Positions 1-6,297 of a DNA stretch of 6,895 bases are shown in pieces; position 1 is the first letter of the stretch, and each line of letters opens with the position of its first letter. The stretch is from Verrucomicrobiota bacterium (GTDB lineage Bacteria > Verrucomicrobiota > Verrucomicrobiae > Chthoniobacterales > UBA10450): contig VBQB01000017.1 of assembly GCA_005887855.1 (NCBI GenBank), positions 1 through 6,895 of the forward strand. Reading direction: 5' to 3'. A program made the position numbers and the translations under genes. The notes beneath the pieces are model-generated. The model had not been told where the DNA came from. It searched no databases and worked only from the letters and a program-made list of their open reading frames with translations.

Positions 1-73
1 GAAGCGAATCACTCGCGAAAAGAGCATACGGAAAAGCTGCCGAGATGATGAAAAATAAGAGAAGGCGTTTCAT
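1..73 (-). CDS. Exported protein, N-terminus only (runs off the left edge)
   Basis: An ATG at 73-71 on the minus strand opens a frame that stays open to the window edge and reads MKRLLLFFIISAAFPYALFA followed by SDSL. This is a textbook Sec signal peptide: a K-R n-region, a hydrophobic core LLLFFIISAAF, and a likely cleavage site after A-L-F-A. Only 24 codons are visible, so the mature domain and function cannot be named. The start lies 127 nt downstream of the stop of the membrane-protein gene at 201-635 on the same strand, so co-transcription is possible but not shown. No clear Shine-Dalgarno sequence precedes the ATG. The overlapping plus-strand frame from 45 is judged to be a shadow. Confidence rests on signal-peptide character alone. 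Confidence 0.6.
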   Translation of the reverse strand, partial: MKRLLLFFIISAAFPYALFASDSL

Positions 74-200
74 AAGGAATAGGTTGATGTCGGATTATGC
101 GCAGGAACGCAAGACGGGAATCTCGAAGCCCGGAGGCTGGTTGAGTTTCAAAGCCAGACAATTATCGCTGCGCCAAAGGCTGACGCAGGTGCTCGAACTG

Positions 201-635
201 CTAGAGCAGGCTGTAATTTGCGGGAGTTGGCGGTTGTTCATCCGCCTTTCTCTCTTTCGTTTTTCCAGTGCACGTGACCAAAGCGGCGCCCAACACAATC
301 AGACAAATCCCTGTCCAGCGAACAGTCGATATCTCCTCGTTGAGGAAAATTTTGGCCGCCAGACTCGTGATGACAAAACCAAGAGCCGTCAGCGGCCAGA
401 CGATGCTGACATCTTTTTGTGAAAGCATGTAGAGCAGGAAGCCGAAGAAAATAGCTTCGAAGAACACGCCCAGTAAGATGTTTTTGTTCATCGCGCCGCG
501 TGTGATTAACGAGGTGATTTCCGCCGCATTCATTGTTTTTGGCTCGCCGATTTGCTTGAGGCCGCCACTGAGAAACACGACACCGATGGCTTCGAAAACC
601 AGCGCGATCAACAGAATCAAAATAAATTTCGCCAC
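201..635 (-). CDS. Four-helix DMT-superfamily (EamA/SMR-like) membrane protein
   Basis: A 144-residue inner-membrane protein with four predicted helices, roughly residues 3-27, 52-72, 76-98 and 104-122. The fourth region reads IFLNEEISTVRWTGICLIVLG, cut here as 'FLNEEIS' plus 'RWTGICLIVLGAALV', which is the conserved end of a drug/metabolite-transporter half-unit: an acidic loop, then a Gly-rich last helix. A Glu (residue 15) sits in the first helix, as in SMR exporters. Half-size DMT proteins usually work as dimers, exporting small cations or lipid-linked substrates; the substrate here is unknown. The start is GTG (635-633), preceded by AGGA about 4 nt upstream; no in-frame ATG or GTG was found up to about 700. 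The last 20 residues are a polar cytoplasmic tail. The fold is fairly certain, the substrate is not. Confidence 0.82.
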   Translation of the reverse strand: MAKFILILLIALVFEAIGVVFLSGGLKQIGEPKTMNAAEITSLITRGAMNKNILLGVFFEAIFFGFLLYMLSQKDVSIVWPLTALGFVITSLAAKIFLNEEISTVRWTGICLIVLGAALVTCTGKTKERKADEQPPTPANYSLL

Positions 636-659
636 AAATCCTGAGACCGGATCAACCCA

Positions 660-867
660 ATGCCTAATCGTTACACGAGCGATCTTACATTTCAGGTAAA
701 GGGCGCCGAACTCGGGCTAAATTCATCGAGCGCTGGATGGAAGTAAAGCTTGGAATCGCCTCGAGAAGCTCGGGCGAAAGGCAAACATCGAACTCGTACC
801 GGCAGAAGCTTATCCCGCGCTGTGGAAGATGCACATTTACCGGTTGTTAGCCTGGAAAACATCTTGA
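660..867 (+). pseudogene. Possible decayed gene in the gap before the lipocalin-like gene
   Basis: The 263-nt gap between the GTG at 635 and the ATG at 899 has no intact gene, but all three plus frames contain protein-like pieces. An ATG at 660 gives MPNRYTSDLTFQVKGAELG and stops at 744-746. A second frame covering about 710-755 gives AKFIERWMEVKLG. A third frame, 721-867, gives WNRLEKLGRKANIELVPAE, then YPALWKMHIYRLLAWKTS, and stops at 865-867. Read in order they could be one small gene broken by two frameshifts. There is no intact start-to-stop frame of useful length and no family is recognised, so chance is a real alternative. The same gap must also hold the promoters of the two divergent genes at 635 and 899, but no clear -35/-10 pair was seen. 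Confidence 0.25.
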
Positions 868-898
868 CGGCAAATGGAAATCCGGTCTCGATGGGCAC

Positions 899-1363
899 AT
901 GAAAACGAAAACGATTGGATTAACGCTTGCAATTTCCTTTTTAGCAGGGGCAGCGTGTTTCGCTGCCGATCCCCAGATGGGCACCTGGAAGTTGAACGAG
1001 GCCAAATCGAAAACCACACCCGGGACGCTGAAATACACGACCGTGACCTGCAAGAGCACGTTCGGGAAAGTAAACGTAAGTTCGGATGGCATCGACGCGA
1101 ACGGTAAACCCGTGCACAGTGACTGGACCGGCAAATTCGACGGGAAGGATTATTCCGTTACAGGCGACCCGAACTCAGATGCCCGCTCGTACACCAGGGT
1201 GAATGATCGAACATTGAATCTCACCGTTAAGAAAGGCGGAAAGGTCACTGTCACTGGTCGCGTTGTCGTATCGGCCGATGGCAAGAGCCGCACTGTCAAC
1301 GTGAGCGGAACCACTCCGAAGGGCAAGGAATTCAAAAACACCGCAGTGTACGACAAGTCGTAA
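899..1363 (+). CDS. Small exported lipocalin-like/beta-rich hypothetical protein
   Basis: A 154-residue secreted protein. Residues 1-22 are a Sec signal peptide (MKTKTIGLTLAISFLAGAA, then CFA/AD), with cleavage likely after C-F-A or F-A-A. The mature part begins DPQMGTWKLNEAKSK, a 'G-x-W-K-L-N' opening seen in families of small exported proteins from Acidobacteriota and Verrucomicrobiota, and continues as alternating short beta segments rich in K, T, G and D (WTGKFDGKDYSVTGDPNSD, then RTLNLTVKKGGKVTVTGRVV). The ending KGKEFKNTAVYDKS is also typical of such proteins. The repeated strands suggest a lipocalin-like barrel that may bind a small ligand in the periplasm, but no ligand is known. The ATG has only a weak purine stretch upstream. 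It appears monocistronic, ending about 30 nt before a hairpin terminator. Confidence 0.85.
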   Translation: MKTKTIGLTLAISFLAGAACFAADPQMGTWKLNEAKSKTTPGTLKYTTVTCKSTFGKVNVSSDGIDANGKPVHSDWTGKFDGKDYSVTGDPNSDARSYTRVNDRTLNLTVKKGGKVTVTGRVVVSADGKSRTVNVSGTTPKGKEFKNTAVYDKS

Positions 1364-1390
1364 GATCGACAATTCACCGGGAATTTTTCA

Positions 1391-1422
1391 GCGGGCGGGG
1401 AGAAATTCTCGCCCGTTTTGCT
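1391..1422 (+). terminator. Rho-independent terminator of the lipocalin-like gene
   Basis: CGGGC at 1392-1396 pairs with GCCCG at 1411-1415, and GAGA (1400-1403) pairs with TCTC (1407-1410) around an AAT loop. A GGG bulge sits on the left arm. TTTT follows at 1416-1419. It lies 28 nt after the stop codon at 1361-1363. The opposite strand has no T-run directly after the stem, so it is probably one-directional even though the next genes converge on it. Confidence 0.7.
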
Positions 1423-1441
1423 TACGCGCTGGCGTTCAGTC

Positions 1442-1600
1442 TTATTCGTCGCCAGATTTCTTGTTCGATTTGCCGCCTTTGATCGTGAACTTTGCCGTCG
1501 TCGTCAGGTCGGCGCCGACGTAAATTTCGAGGCGATATTTGCCCACCGGCCAGCCTTTCGTCGGCTTGCTCAGCGAAAACACTCCGCCGTCAGTATCCCT
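1442..1600 (-). pseudogene. C-terminal remnant of a hypothetical protein
   Basis: The minus-strand frame ending in TAA at 1444-1442 encodes FSLSKPTKGWPVGKYRLEI, YVGADLTTTAKFTI and a lysine-rich tail GGKSNKKSGDE. The 'GWPVGKYRLEIYVG...TAKFTI' pattern is the last beta-strand pair of an Ig-like or beta-sandwich exported domain as it appears at the C-terminus of much longer proteins. Upstream of about 1600 the frame turns into MADVGKPGLRKLRAAQCGRD, which has no such character and overlaps the end of the membrane-protein gene at 1626-1654. There is no signal peptide or plausible start for a functional product. I read it as a leftover whose N-terminal part was deleted. The alternative is a genuine 70-residue protein started by the ATG at 1654-1652 through overlap with the upstream gene. 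Confidence 0.5.
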
Positions 1601-1625
1601 TCCGCATTGAGCGGCTCTTAGTTTC

Positions 1626-2033
1626 CTAAGCCCCGGTTTTCCCACGTCCGCCACTTAGTTCCCTTAGGAGTCCACCCCCTAGGGTACAGACCATGAGAGT
1701 CGCCGCGGCGAGAGCATCGAACCAAAACGGGGCGGTACTTCGCTTGAAAAAGAACAAGACATAGATTGTATCGCCAATCAGCGGAACCAGGACCAGCGAA
1801 GCATTGAACAAGCCTCGACCGGGTCCAATCAAACCCGCCGTGTAGCCCCCGACGAGGCCGGCGATAACCGCCACCAACATTCCTGCCGCCAGAATAAGCG
1901 GTGAACCTCCGTAAAGTGGACGTCTACCGAGAACACCGTTAAACCCTAAGGAAGTGAGAAGGACAATTACGCCGTACCCAACGAACATCGCGGCAGCGCC
2001 TCGAGCAATTGGGAATATCCCTTGCCGTTGCAT
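1626..2033 (-). CDS. Four-helix membrane protein of unknown function
   Basis: A 135-residue protein with four predicted helices, approximately residues 9-31, 44-69, 76-98 and 104-126. It is Gly/Ala-rich in helix 2 (AAGMLVAVIAGLVGGYTAGL) and has no charged residue inside the helices. The loop FFFKRSTAPFWFD between helices 3 and 4 carries the positive charges. The C-terminus is a short basic tail (GGRGKTGA). No transporter signature or catalytic motif is seen and no family is recognised. The ATG at 2033-2031 was chosen over a TTG one codon earlier. It begins 11 nt after the stop of the upstream exported-protein gene, so the two are probably on one transcript with the AraC regulator. No Shine-Dalgarno is visible. 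Confidence 0.65.
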   Translation of the reverse strand: MQRQGIFPIARGAAAMFVGYGVIVLLTSLGFNGVLGRRPLYGGSPLILAAGMLVAVIAGLVGGYTAGLIGPGRGLFNASLVLVPLIGDTIYVLFFFKRSTAPFWFDALAAATLMVCTLGGGLLRELSGGRGKTGA

Positions 2034-2044
2034 CAAGAAATCTG

Positions 2045-2541
2045 TTACTGGGCCACCTCGTACCGGACCTTGATTAGCGGCGTCAGGCCATTCCCTTTTC
2101 GTGCGAAAATCTCGTTATCCCACGCTTCATTCCCGTGCGGCGTTACTCGCGCCACGTACTCGGCTGTCTTCCCGTCCGGCTCTATCTCCTGGAAGTCGTG
2201 GGCCAATTTTCCACCTTCCATTTTCACCGTGCCTTTCGTGAGACTTCCTTTTGCGTCCACATACCAAAAGACGATGACGCGCTGCCGCGGATCCCATGCG
2301 TAAAGTCCGTCAATGTAAGGGCTCGCCTTCCCGTCCGTGACAAGTTCGTTGCTGATGCGAATCGCCTGACGGTTTTGTGTCCAGGTAAATCGCGCGTGAA
2401 TCTTTTCCTCCTTTCCCTCCGGGGAATCGGGCAGCTTGGCGTCCCATTCATGTGCGATCAGGAAAGCGATCGGTTCCAGTGCCGCGGCCGATGGCGCGGA
2501 TGTTTGCGCGTGACCGTATAGAATCGACAGAAAATTGACAT
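2045..2541 (-). pseudogene. Exported hypothetical protein, frame broken by one base near the start
   Basis: The minus-strand frame that stops at 2047-2045 is open all the way up into the AraC gene and is clearly coding: AFLIAHEWDAKLPDSPEGK, IHARFTWTQNRQAIRISNE, SPYIDGLYAWDPRQRVIVFW, KLAHDFQEIEPDGKTAEYVA and NGLTPLIKVRYEVAQ at the end. It resembles DUF1579-like small beta-barrel proteins ('YAWDPxxxxIVFWYVD'), but this assignment is tentative. The frame has no ATG, GTG or TTG until a GTG far inside, at 2260. An ATG at 2541-2539, 21 nt after the AraC stop, is in the neighbouring frame. Adding one T to the T4 run at 2534-2531 joins it to the frame and gives MSIFLSILYGHAQTSAPSA, a plausible short signal peptide, and 165 residues in total. 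So this is either a real frameshift, a base-calling error in a homopolymer, or a gene using a non-standard start. Confidence 0.72.
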
Positions 2542-2562
2542 TTGTTCTCGCGCGAGCGCAGA

Positions 2563-3381
2563 TTACTCGACTTCGAGATAATTCAGAAACGGCCCACGCT
2601 TCGTCAGATAGTGGGCCGGAGTCAATCCACTGAACGCGCGAAATTCATGGATCAAATGCGCCTGATCATGATAGCCGCACGTTGCCGCGGTGTCCGCCCA
2701 ATCGACTTCCGCCCTTTGTCCAACGGATCGAATCACGCGTTGAAACGCGCAGAGCCTGGCAAACAACTTCGGAGTTAATCCCACACACCGATCGAACTCG
2801 CGGAGCAAATGTTTGTGACTGATCCCAATCGTGTCCGCAATCTTGCCGATCCGCACCGCGTCTAATTGGCCGTGGATCATTCGTAATGCATAACTGACCG
2901 AGCGCGTCGGTTGCGTTCGCGAGCGCGCACGTTGGATAAGCCACGACTCCAGCAGATCAAACCGCGAATCGTCATCGGGCGCTCCGCCTAACTGGTCGCG
3001 CAGATCGTTAATCTCGCGGCCGAAGATCGTTTCCAACTCCACCACTTGATCGGTAAATTCGCGCAACGGAATTTCGAGAAACGGCCACGCACCGCCGGCT
3101 CGCAGCCGAACGCCGACCAGATGTACGTAACCGATTTCATCAATCACGATCGGCGCGGTTCTTTCGCCCGAGATCCAGCTATGTCGGAAAATGGTATGCT
3201 TTGCCGGATTATTTCGCGCGCAAAGCCTCTGCGGATCGCCGAGATTGACAATCAACTCCATTGCCCCGTCGGGCAAAATCATGTTGCGCCAGCGCGCCGG
3301 CAAATAGCCACCCGCCATCCAGAGATATTCGACATGCGGTGCCAGAGCCGGCGAAACCGGCCGGACACGATGAGTTAGCAC
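2563..3381 (-). CDS. AraC-family transcriptional regulator with DUF6597-like N-terminal domain
   Basis: A 272-residue DNA-binding protein. The N-terminal half (about 5-110) has the pattern HVEYLW...ILPDGAMELIVNLGDP (17-50) and a later LVGVRLRAGGAWPFL (88-102), which matches the DUF6597 sensor type of AraC regulators. The C-terminal half (about 165-260) is a double helix-turn-helix: helix-turn-helix 1 around IGKIADTIGISHKHLLREFD (178-197), the linker GLTPKLFARL (201-210), then helix-turn-helix 2 around WADTAATCGYHDQAHLIHEF (228-247) and the end motif SGLTPAHYL (251-259). The start is GTG (3381-3379), the only start codon before the in-frame TGA at 3402-3400, with AGGG just upstream. It is the first gene of a minus-strand cluster with 21 nt to the next gene, so it probably regulates that cluster or itself; the inducer is unknown. 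Confidence 0.9.
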   Translation of the reverse strand: MLTHRVRPVSPALAPHVEYLWMAGGYLPARWRNMILPDGAMELIVNLGDPQRLCARNNPAKHTIFRHSWISGERTAPIVIDEIGYVHLVGVRLRAGGAWPFLEIPLREFTDQVVELETIFGREINDLRDQLGGAPDDDSRFDLLESWLIQRARSRTQPTRSVSYALRMIHGQLDAVRIGKIADTIGISHKHLLREFDRCVGLTPKLFARLCAFQRVIRSVGQRAEVDWADTAATCGYHDQAHLIHEFRAFSGLTPAHYLTKRGPFLNYLEVE

Positions 3382-3684
3382 AAACCCTAGCGTGACGCAT
3401 CAGGCTTCCCTCCGTCAAGCCGCGGTCTATCAAGGCTCGCTTAAGAAGCGGTCGCGATAGGTGGCCGGCCCTGTTTACACTGGACATCTGAATTGCTGCG
3501 CGGGACTTCACTCCATTCTCCTTTGCACTTCCCACTTCTTTCTGGTCGGTTGGTCCTTGCAGAATCATCCAAGCTTCTGCTTACGATGCACGCGAGTCGA
3601 TCAGCCGGTTAGCGCCGTGATGTAAACGCTGCCATGTTCATCTCCTCCTTGCTCGCGCCTTGAGCGTGTGGCAGAAGCCATGCG
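3382..3684. other. Divergent intergenic region between the AraC and TPR genes
   Basis: This 303-nt gap separates two divergent starts (GTG at 3381 on minus, ATG at 3685 on plus), so it should hold both promoters. I found no convincing -35/-10 pair. The minus strand carries an unusually strong Shine-Dalgarno-like AAGGAGGAGA (3650-3641) followed by ATG at 3635-3633 and a stop after eight codons. No intact gene or clear hairpin terminator is seen. Other frames in the gap are short and have no protein character. Confidence 0.5.
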
Positions 3685-5475
3685 ATGAATCCGAAGGATT
3701 TCTTCGGGGAACTGAAGCGGCGCAATGTTTACAGAGTTGCTGTCACTTACGCGGTTATCGCGTGGCTGCTGATTCAGGCAGCGTCGATTCTGCTTCCCAC
3801 CTTTGAAGCACCCACCTGGGTGATGAAAGGGTTCGTGGTGTTCCTGATTCTTGGCTTCGCCGTGGCGGTGTTTATTTCTTGGGCTTTCGAAGCGACACCG
3901 CAAGGAATGAAACGCACCGAGAACGTCTCCCCTGACGAGGTGCTCCCATCTTGGAGTCCCCGGAAGTTTGCCGCCCTTATCGTCGCCATCGCGATGCTCG
4001 CGGCCAGTCTGCTTGTGTTCAATCTTCTCCGAAGCCGGAGCAACCCGGCTTCGCCTCCGCTAAGCCGCGCACTAGATCTTCCAGCGAAATCGATTGCGGT
4101 GCTTCCTTTTGAAAATCTGAGCCGCGATCCTGACAACGCTTACTTCACCGAAGGTATACAGGACGAAATCCTCGCGCGCCTGGCGAAGATTGCGGACTTG
4201 AAAGTCATCTCGCGAACCTCCACCCAACGTTACAAAAGCTCACCGGATGATTTGCCGCAGATCGCGAAACGGCTCGGAGTATCGAATATCCTCGAAGGCA
4301 GCGTGCAAAAAACCGCCGACCGTGTTCGCGTGACTGTCCAGTTAATCAATGCCGCCAGCGATGCGCATCTTTGGGCGGAGACGTACGACCGAAATCTCAC
4401 CGACATTTTTGCGGCCGAGAGCGACATTGCCAACATGATTGCGGACACGCTTCGAGCCAAGCTCAGCGGCTCGGAGCAGAACGCCATCGCTGTTCGTCCC
4501 ACCGAGAACACGGAAGCACATCAACTTTATCTGAGGGGCAGATATTTCTGGAACAAACGCACCGGCGCGGACTTAAAAAAAGCGATCGATTACTTTAACC
4601 AGGCGATCGGCAAAGACCCGAACTACGCTCTTGCCTGTGCCGGATTGGCCGACGCCTACGTTTTGCTTTCTGCTTACGCCGAGGCCAGTCCAAAAGAAAG
4701 TTTGCCGCAAGCAAAGGCGGCCGCCGCGAAAGCCCTCGAGTTGGACAGCACCCTCGGAGAGGCCCACGCGACGCTCGCAAACGCGCTTGTTGCCTATGAC
4801 CTCAATTTTGCAGAAGCCAATCGGGAATTCCGGCGTGCGATTGAATTGAACCCTAACTACGCGACCGCCCACCAATGGTATGGCGAAACTGGGCTTGTGC
4901 CGCTCGGTCAATTCGACGAGGCCATTGGCGAGGTCAAGCGCGCGCTCGAGCTCGACCCACTCTCCATCGTCATTAATGCTGATGTCGGGACTATCCTGAC
5001 TAATGCGCGACGCTATGACCAGGCGATCGAGCAATTGCGGAAAACCGTGGAGATGGATCCGGGCTTTTACTACGCCCACTGGACTTTGGGAGATGCGCTG
5101 GAATTGAAGGGCCGCAACGAGGAGGCCATCGCTGAATACAAGAAGGCAATCGCGCTCAATGACGATCCGCTGCCACCGGCGTTACTCGGCCATCTTTACG
5201 CTAAAATCGGGAGGAAAAATGAGGCTCTGGCGATTCTTAAACAACTGCGCGAACTGCGCGAATCGAAGCAACGTTACGTTTCGCCGTTCAATCTGGCACT
5301 GATCCATATCGGACTCGGCCAGAAAGACCAGGCGATACAGTTGCTCGAAGAAACTTACGAGGATCGGGACGGATACAATATCGCATTCATCAAGGTCGAA
5401 CCGATGCTCGATCCCTTGCGCGGTGATCCGCGCTTCGAAGCGCTGGTTCGGAAAGTCTTTGCCGGAACACGATAG
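3685..5475 (+). CDS. Membrane-anchored TolB/FlgO-like domain and TPR-repeat protein
   Basis: A 596-residue protein in three blocks. Residues 1-80 begin MNPKDFFGELKRRNVYRVAV and contain two helices (about 17-37 and 47-68), a conserved module that precedes many TPR proteins. A third helix lies at about 95-116 (FAALIVAIAMLAASLLVFNL). Residues 134-260 form a TolB/FlgO-like N-terminal domain: SIAVLPFENLSRDPDNAYF, FTEGIQDEILARLAKI, VISRTSTQRY, ILEGSVQKTADRVRVTVQL and AHLWAETYDR. From about 278 to 590 there are TPR motifs, the clearest around 358-391 (AHATLANALV... AIELNP), 395-425, 428-459 and 462-493. In relatives this architecture is attached to adenylate cyclase, kinase or winged-helix domains; none is present here. 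It probably scaffolds protein contacts, with the TolB-like and TPR parts on the same side of the membrane after the third helix. Partners are unknown. Confidence 0.9.
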   Translation: MNPKDFFGELKRRNVYRVAVTYAVIAWLLIQAASILLPTFEAPTWVMKGFVVFLILGFAVAVFISWAFEATPQGMKRTENVSPDEVLPSWSPRKFAALIVAIAMLAASLLVFNLLRSRSNPASPPLSRALDLPAKSIAVLPFENLSRDPDNAYFTEGIQDEILARLAKIADLKVISRTSTQRYKSSPDDLPQIAKRLGVSNILEGSVQKTADRVRVTVQLINAASDAHLWAETYDRNLTDIFAAESDIANMIADTLRAKLSGSEQNAIAVRPTENTEAHQLYLRGRYFWNKRTGADLKKAIDYFNQAIGKDPNYALACAGLADAYVLLSAYAEASPKESLPQAKAAAAKALELDSTLGEAHATLANALVAYDLNFAEANREFRRAIELNPNYATAHQWYGETGLVPLGQFDEAIGEVKRALELDPLSIVINADVGTILTNARRYDQAIEQLRKTVEMDPGFYYAHWTLGDALELKGRNEEAIAEYKKAIALNDDPLPPALLGHLYAKIGRKNEALAILKQLRELRESKQRYVSPFNLALIHIGLGQKDQAIQLLEETYEDRDGYNIAFIKVEPMLDPLRGDPRFEALVRKVFAGTR

Positions 5476-5509
5476 AATAAGATCGCTCACCAGCTCGCCT
5501 GTTGAGTTG

Positions 5510-5572
5510 TCTTGTCACGCCGAAGCCTCGCGTCGTGGAGGAAGTCTCGTGCGAAGTCGAGAAACGGCCGTT
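5510..5572. repeat. Possible short interspersed palindromic element
   Basis: This non-coding stretch after the TPR gene holds two small inverted repeats: CACG (5516-5519) with CGTG (5534-5537), and TCTCG (5545-5549) with CGAGA (5558-5562). Its wording (GTCACGCCGAAGCCTCG... AAGTCTCGTGCGAAGTCGAGA, given in parts) resembles intergenic palindromic elements scattered through soil-bacterium genomes, from memory only. Only one copy lies in the window, so repetitiveness cannot be shown. Confidence 0.3.
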
Positions 5573-5593
5573 GCCTATGCTGTGACTTCTAAT

Positions 5594-5621
5594 CTGACAA
5601 CTGACAACCGACTACCGACCT
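5594..5621. repeat. Four tandem copies of a 7-bp unit
   Basis: The stretch reads CTGACAA, CTGACAA, CCGACTA, CCGACCT with no gaps: a 7-bp period, the first two copies identical and the last two diverged. It lies between the TPR gene and the 3' end of the monooxygenase-like gene, which stops at 5639. It is too short to call a satellite and has no known role. Confidence 0.6.
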
Positions 5622-5638
5622 CTGGCGCTGCTCCTCTT

Positions 5639-6007
5639 TTATTTTCTACTTTCCGCAGCCAGGCTGCACTCGATCGTAAACCACGCTGGATTCAGATGCG
5701 CGAGAGGTTCTCTTAGCTTGTCGAGTTCGTCCGCCGGACCGTGCAATTCCATCCGGATGAGATCGGCGATCTTGAGCATTTCCGCGAGCAGCGCGCCGAC
5801 ATTGTCGAGATGTGCAACAACGCCGTCGGCATCCATGTAGCCTTCGCGGCAGAAAATTTCGTCGCCGCTGACGCTGAAGCCGTAGAAAAGGTTCTTTCCC
5901 TCGGTTGCAGTTTTCTCCATGAACCGCGGGAACACAGCTTTGATTGCCTCGAGTTTCCCGGGGTGCGCTTTGAAATATGGGTGAAGGCTGACGAAGTTTG
6001 ACCTCAT
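5639..6007 (-). CDS. Antibiotic-biosynthesis-monooxygenase-like (ABM, dimeric ferredoxin-like) protein
   Basis: A 122-residue protein. It begins MRSNFVSLHPYFKAHPGKLE, the 'H-P-Y-F-K-x-H-P-G-K' opening strand of ABM/putative quinol monooxygenase domains, followed by a long helix (AIKAVFPRFMEKTATEG), the strand LFYGFSVSGDEIFCREGYMD, then a helix ADGVVAHLDNVGALLAEMLK and the C-terminal HGPADELDKLREPLAHLNP with WFTIE as the closing strand. Members are small cytoplasmic alpha-beta proteins that act as dimers in heme or quinone chemistry, but many have no known reaction, so substrate is not assigned. The ATG at 6007-6005 is chosen over a TTG two codons upstream. No signal peptide is seen. It follows the 54-residue gene on the same strand by 91 nt. 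Confidence 0.78.
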   Translation of the reverse strand: MRSNFVSLHPYFKAHPGKLEAIKAVFPRFMEKTATEGKNLFYGFSVSGDEIFCREGYMDADGVVAHLDNVGALLAEMLKIADLIRMELHGPADELDKLREPLAHLNPAWFTIECSLAAESRK

Positions 6008-6098
6008 GTTCAAAACGTACGCTTCGCAGAGAAGCGTGTCGATGATCTGCTTCGATCGCTGCGTGTGCTGTAACGCGCAATGTCGATCTTGCGCGCCG

Positions 6099-6263
6099 TC
6101 AGCCGCCGATTTTCGCCTGCGCTACGTAACGCTTAACCTCTTCCGCGTTGGCGGCGACAACCGTGCCGACAAGATGGCCGTCGCGATTATGAACGATCCA
6201 ACGATCTAGCAACTCACGATTTCCCGATGTCGTATGAGGCAGAAATTTGATGATGATTGTCAT
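6099..6263 (-). CDS. Small 54-residue protein of unknown function
   Basis: The minus-strand ATG at 6263-6261 opens a 54-codon frame ending in TGA at 6101-6099. It reads MTIIIKFLPHTTSGNRELLD, then RWIVHNRDGHLVGTVVAANA, then EEVKRYVAQAKIGG. Composition is that of a small soluble alpha-beta protein: a beta start, a central 'HNRDGHLVGTVVAAN' strand pair and a helical end. An in-frame TGA lies four codons upstream, so the ATG is the start. The nearest purine-rich site (AAGAGGA) is 16 nt away, rather far. No homologue is recognised. Its start codon is only 34 nt from the divergent ATG at 6298, and the shared 21-bp element (6251-6271) covers its first codons. It may be co-transcribed with the monooxygenase-like gene 91 nt downstream. 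Confidence 0.62.
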   Translation of the reverse strand: MTIIIKFLPHTTSGNRELLDRWIVHNRDGHLVGTVVAANAEEVKRYVAQAKIGG

Positions 6264-6273
6264 CGCTGCCAGT
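6251..6273 (+). promoter_or_regulatory. First copy of the leader element shared by the 6298 and 6644 genes
   Basis: Positions 6251-6271 match 6597-6617 at 18 of 21 bases, and both copies begin exactly 47 nt before an ATG. Here the palindrome is imperfect: ATTGTCA (6256-6262), TCGC, TGCCAGT (6267-6273), with 5 of 7 pairs kept. It overlaps the start codon and first codons of the divergent 54-residue gene, so a bound protein could affect both directions. Operator function is inferred. Confidence 0.45.
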
Positions 6274-6297
6274 CACTCGTCCTCTTAAGGTAGTGTC

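Noticed and set aside
164..215. Hairpin-like TGCTC...GAGCA near the 3' end of the DMT gene, considered as terminator or tRNA piece
   Set aside because: Arms are only 5 bp with a 9-nt loop, no T-run follows on the minus strand, and no tRNA cloverleaf can be built.
45..422. Plus-strand frame of 125 codons from 45
   Set aside because: Its second half is antisense to the clear membrane-protein gene, its first part is antisense to a signal peptide, and its composition (Arg/Ser-rich) is that of a shadow frame.
692..1134. Minus-strand frames across the lipocalin-like gene and its upstream gap
   Set aside because: They overlap the coherent plus-strand gene or lack protein character; no domain pattern is visible.
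3209..3568. Minus-strand frame upstream of and into the AraC gene (contains LLKRALIDRGLTEGSLMRHA)
   Set aside because: It overlaps the AraC N-terminus in another frame and turns into non-protein-like sequence; possibly a repeat piece but no second copy is in the window.
3601..3903. Minus-strand frame of 100 codons ending GSVYITALTG
   Set aside because: Most of it is antisense to the start of the TPR gene and is His/Arg-rich; only the last few residues look protein-like.
5594..5621. 7-bp tandem units considered as a CRISPR-like array
   Set aside because: Units are contiguous with no spacers and far too short.
6006..6209. Plus-strand frame of 67 codons
   Set aside because: It is antisense to the coherent 54-residue gene and is Cys/Arg-rich without a pattern.
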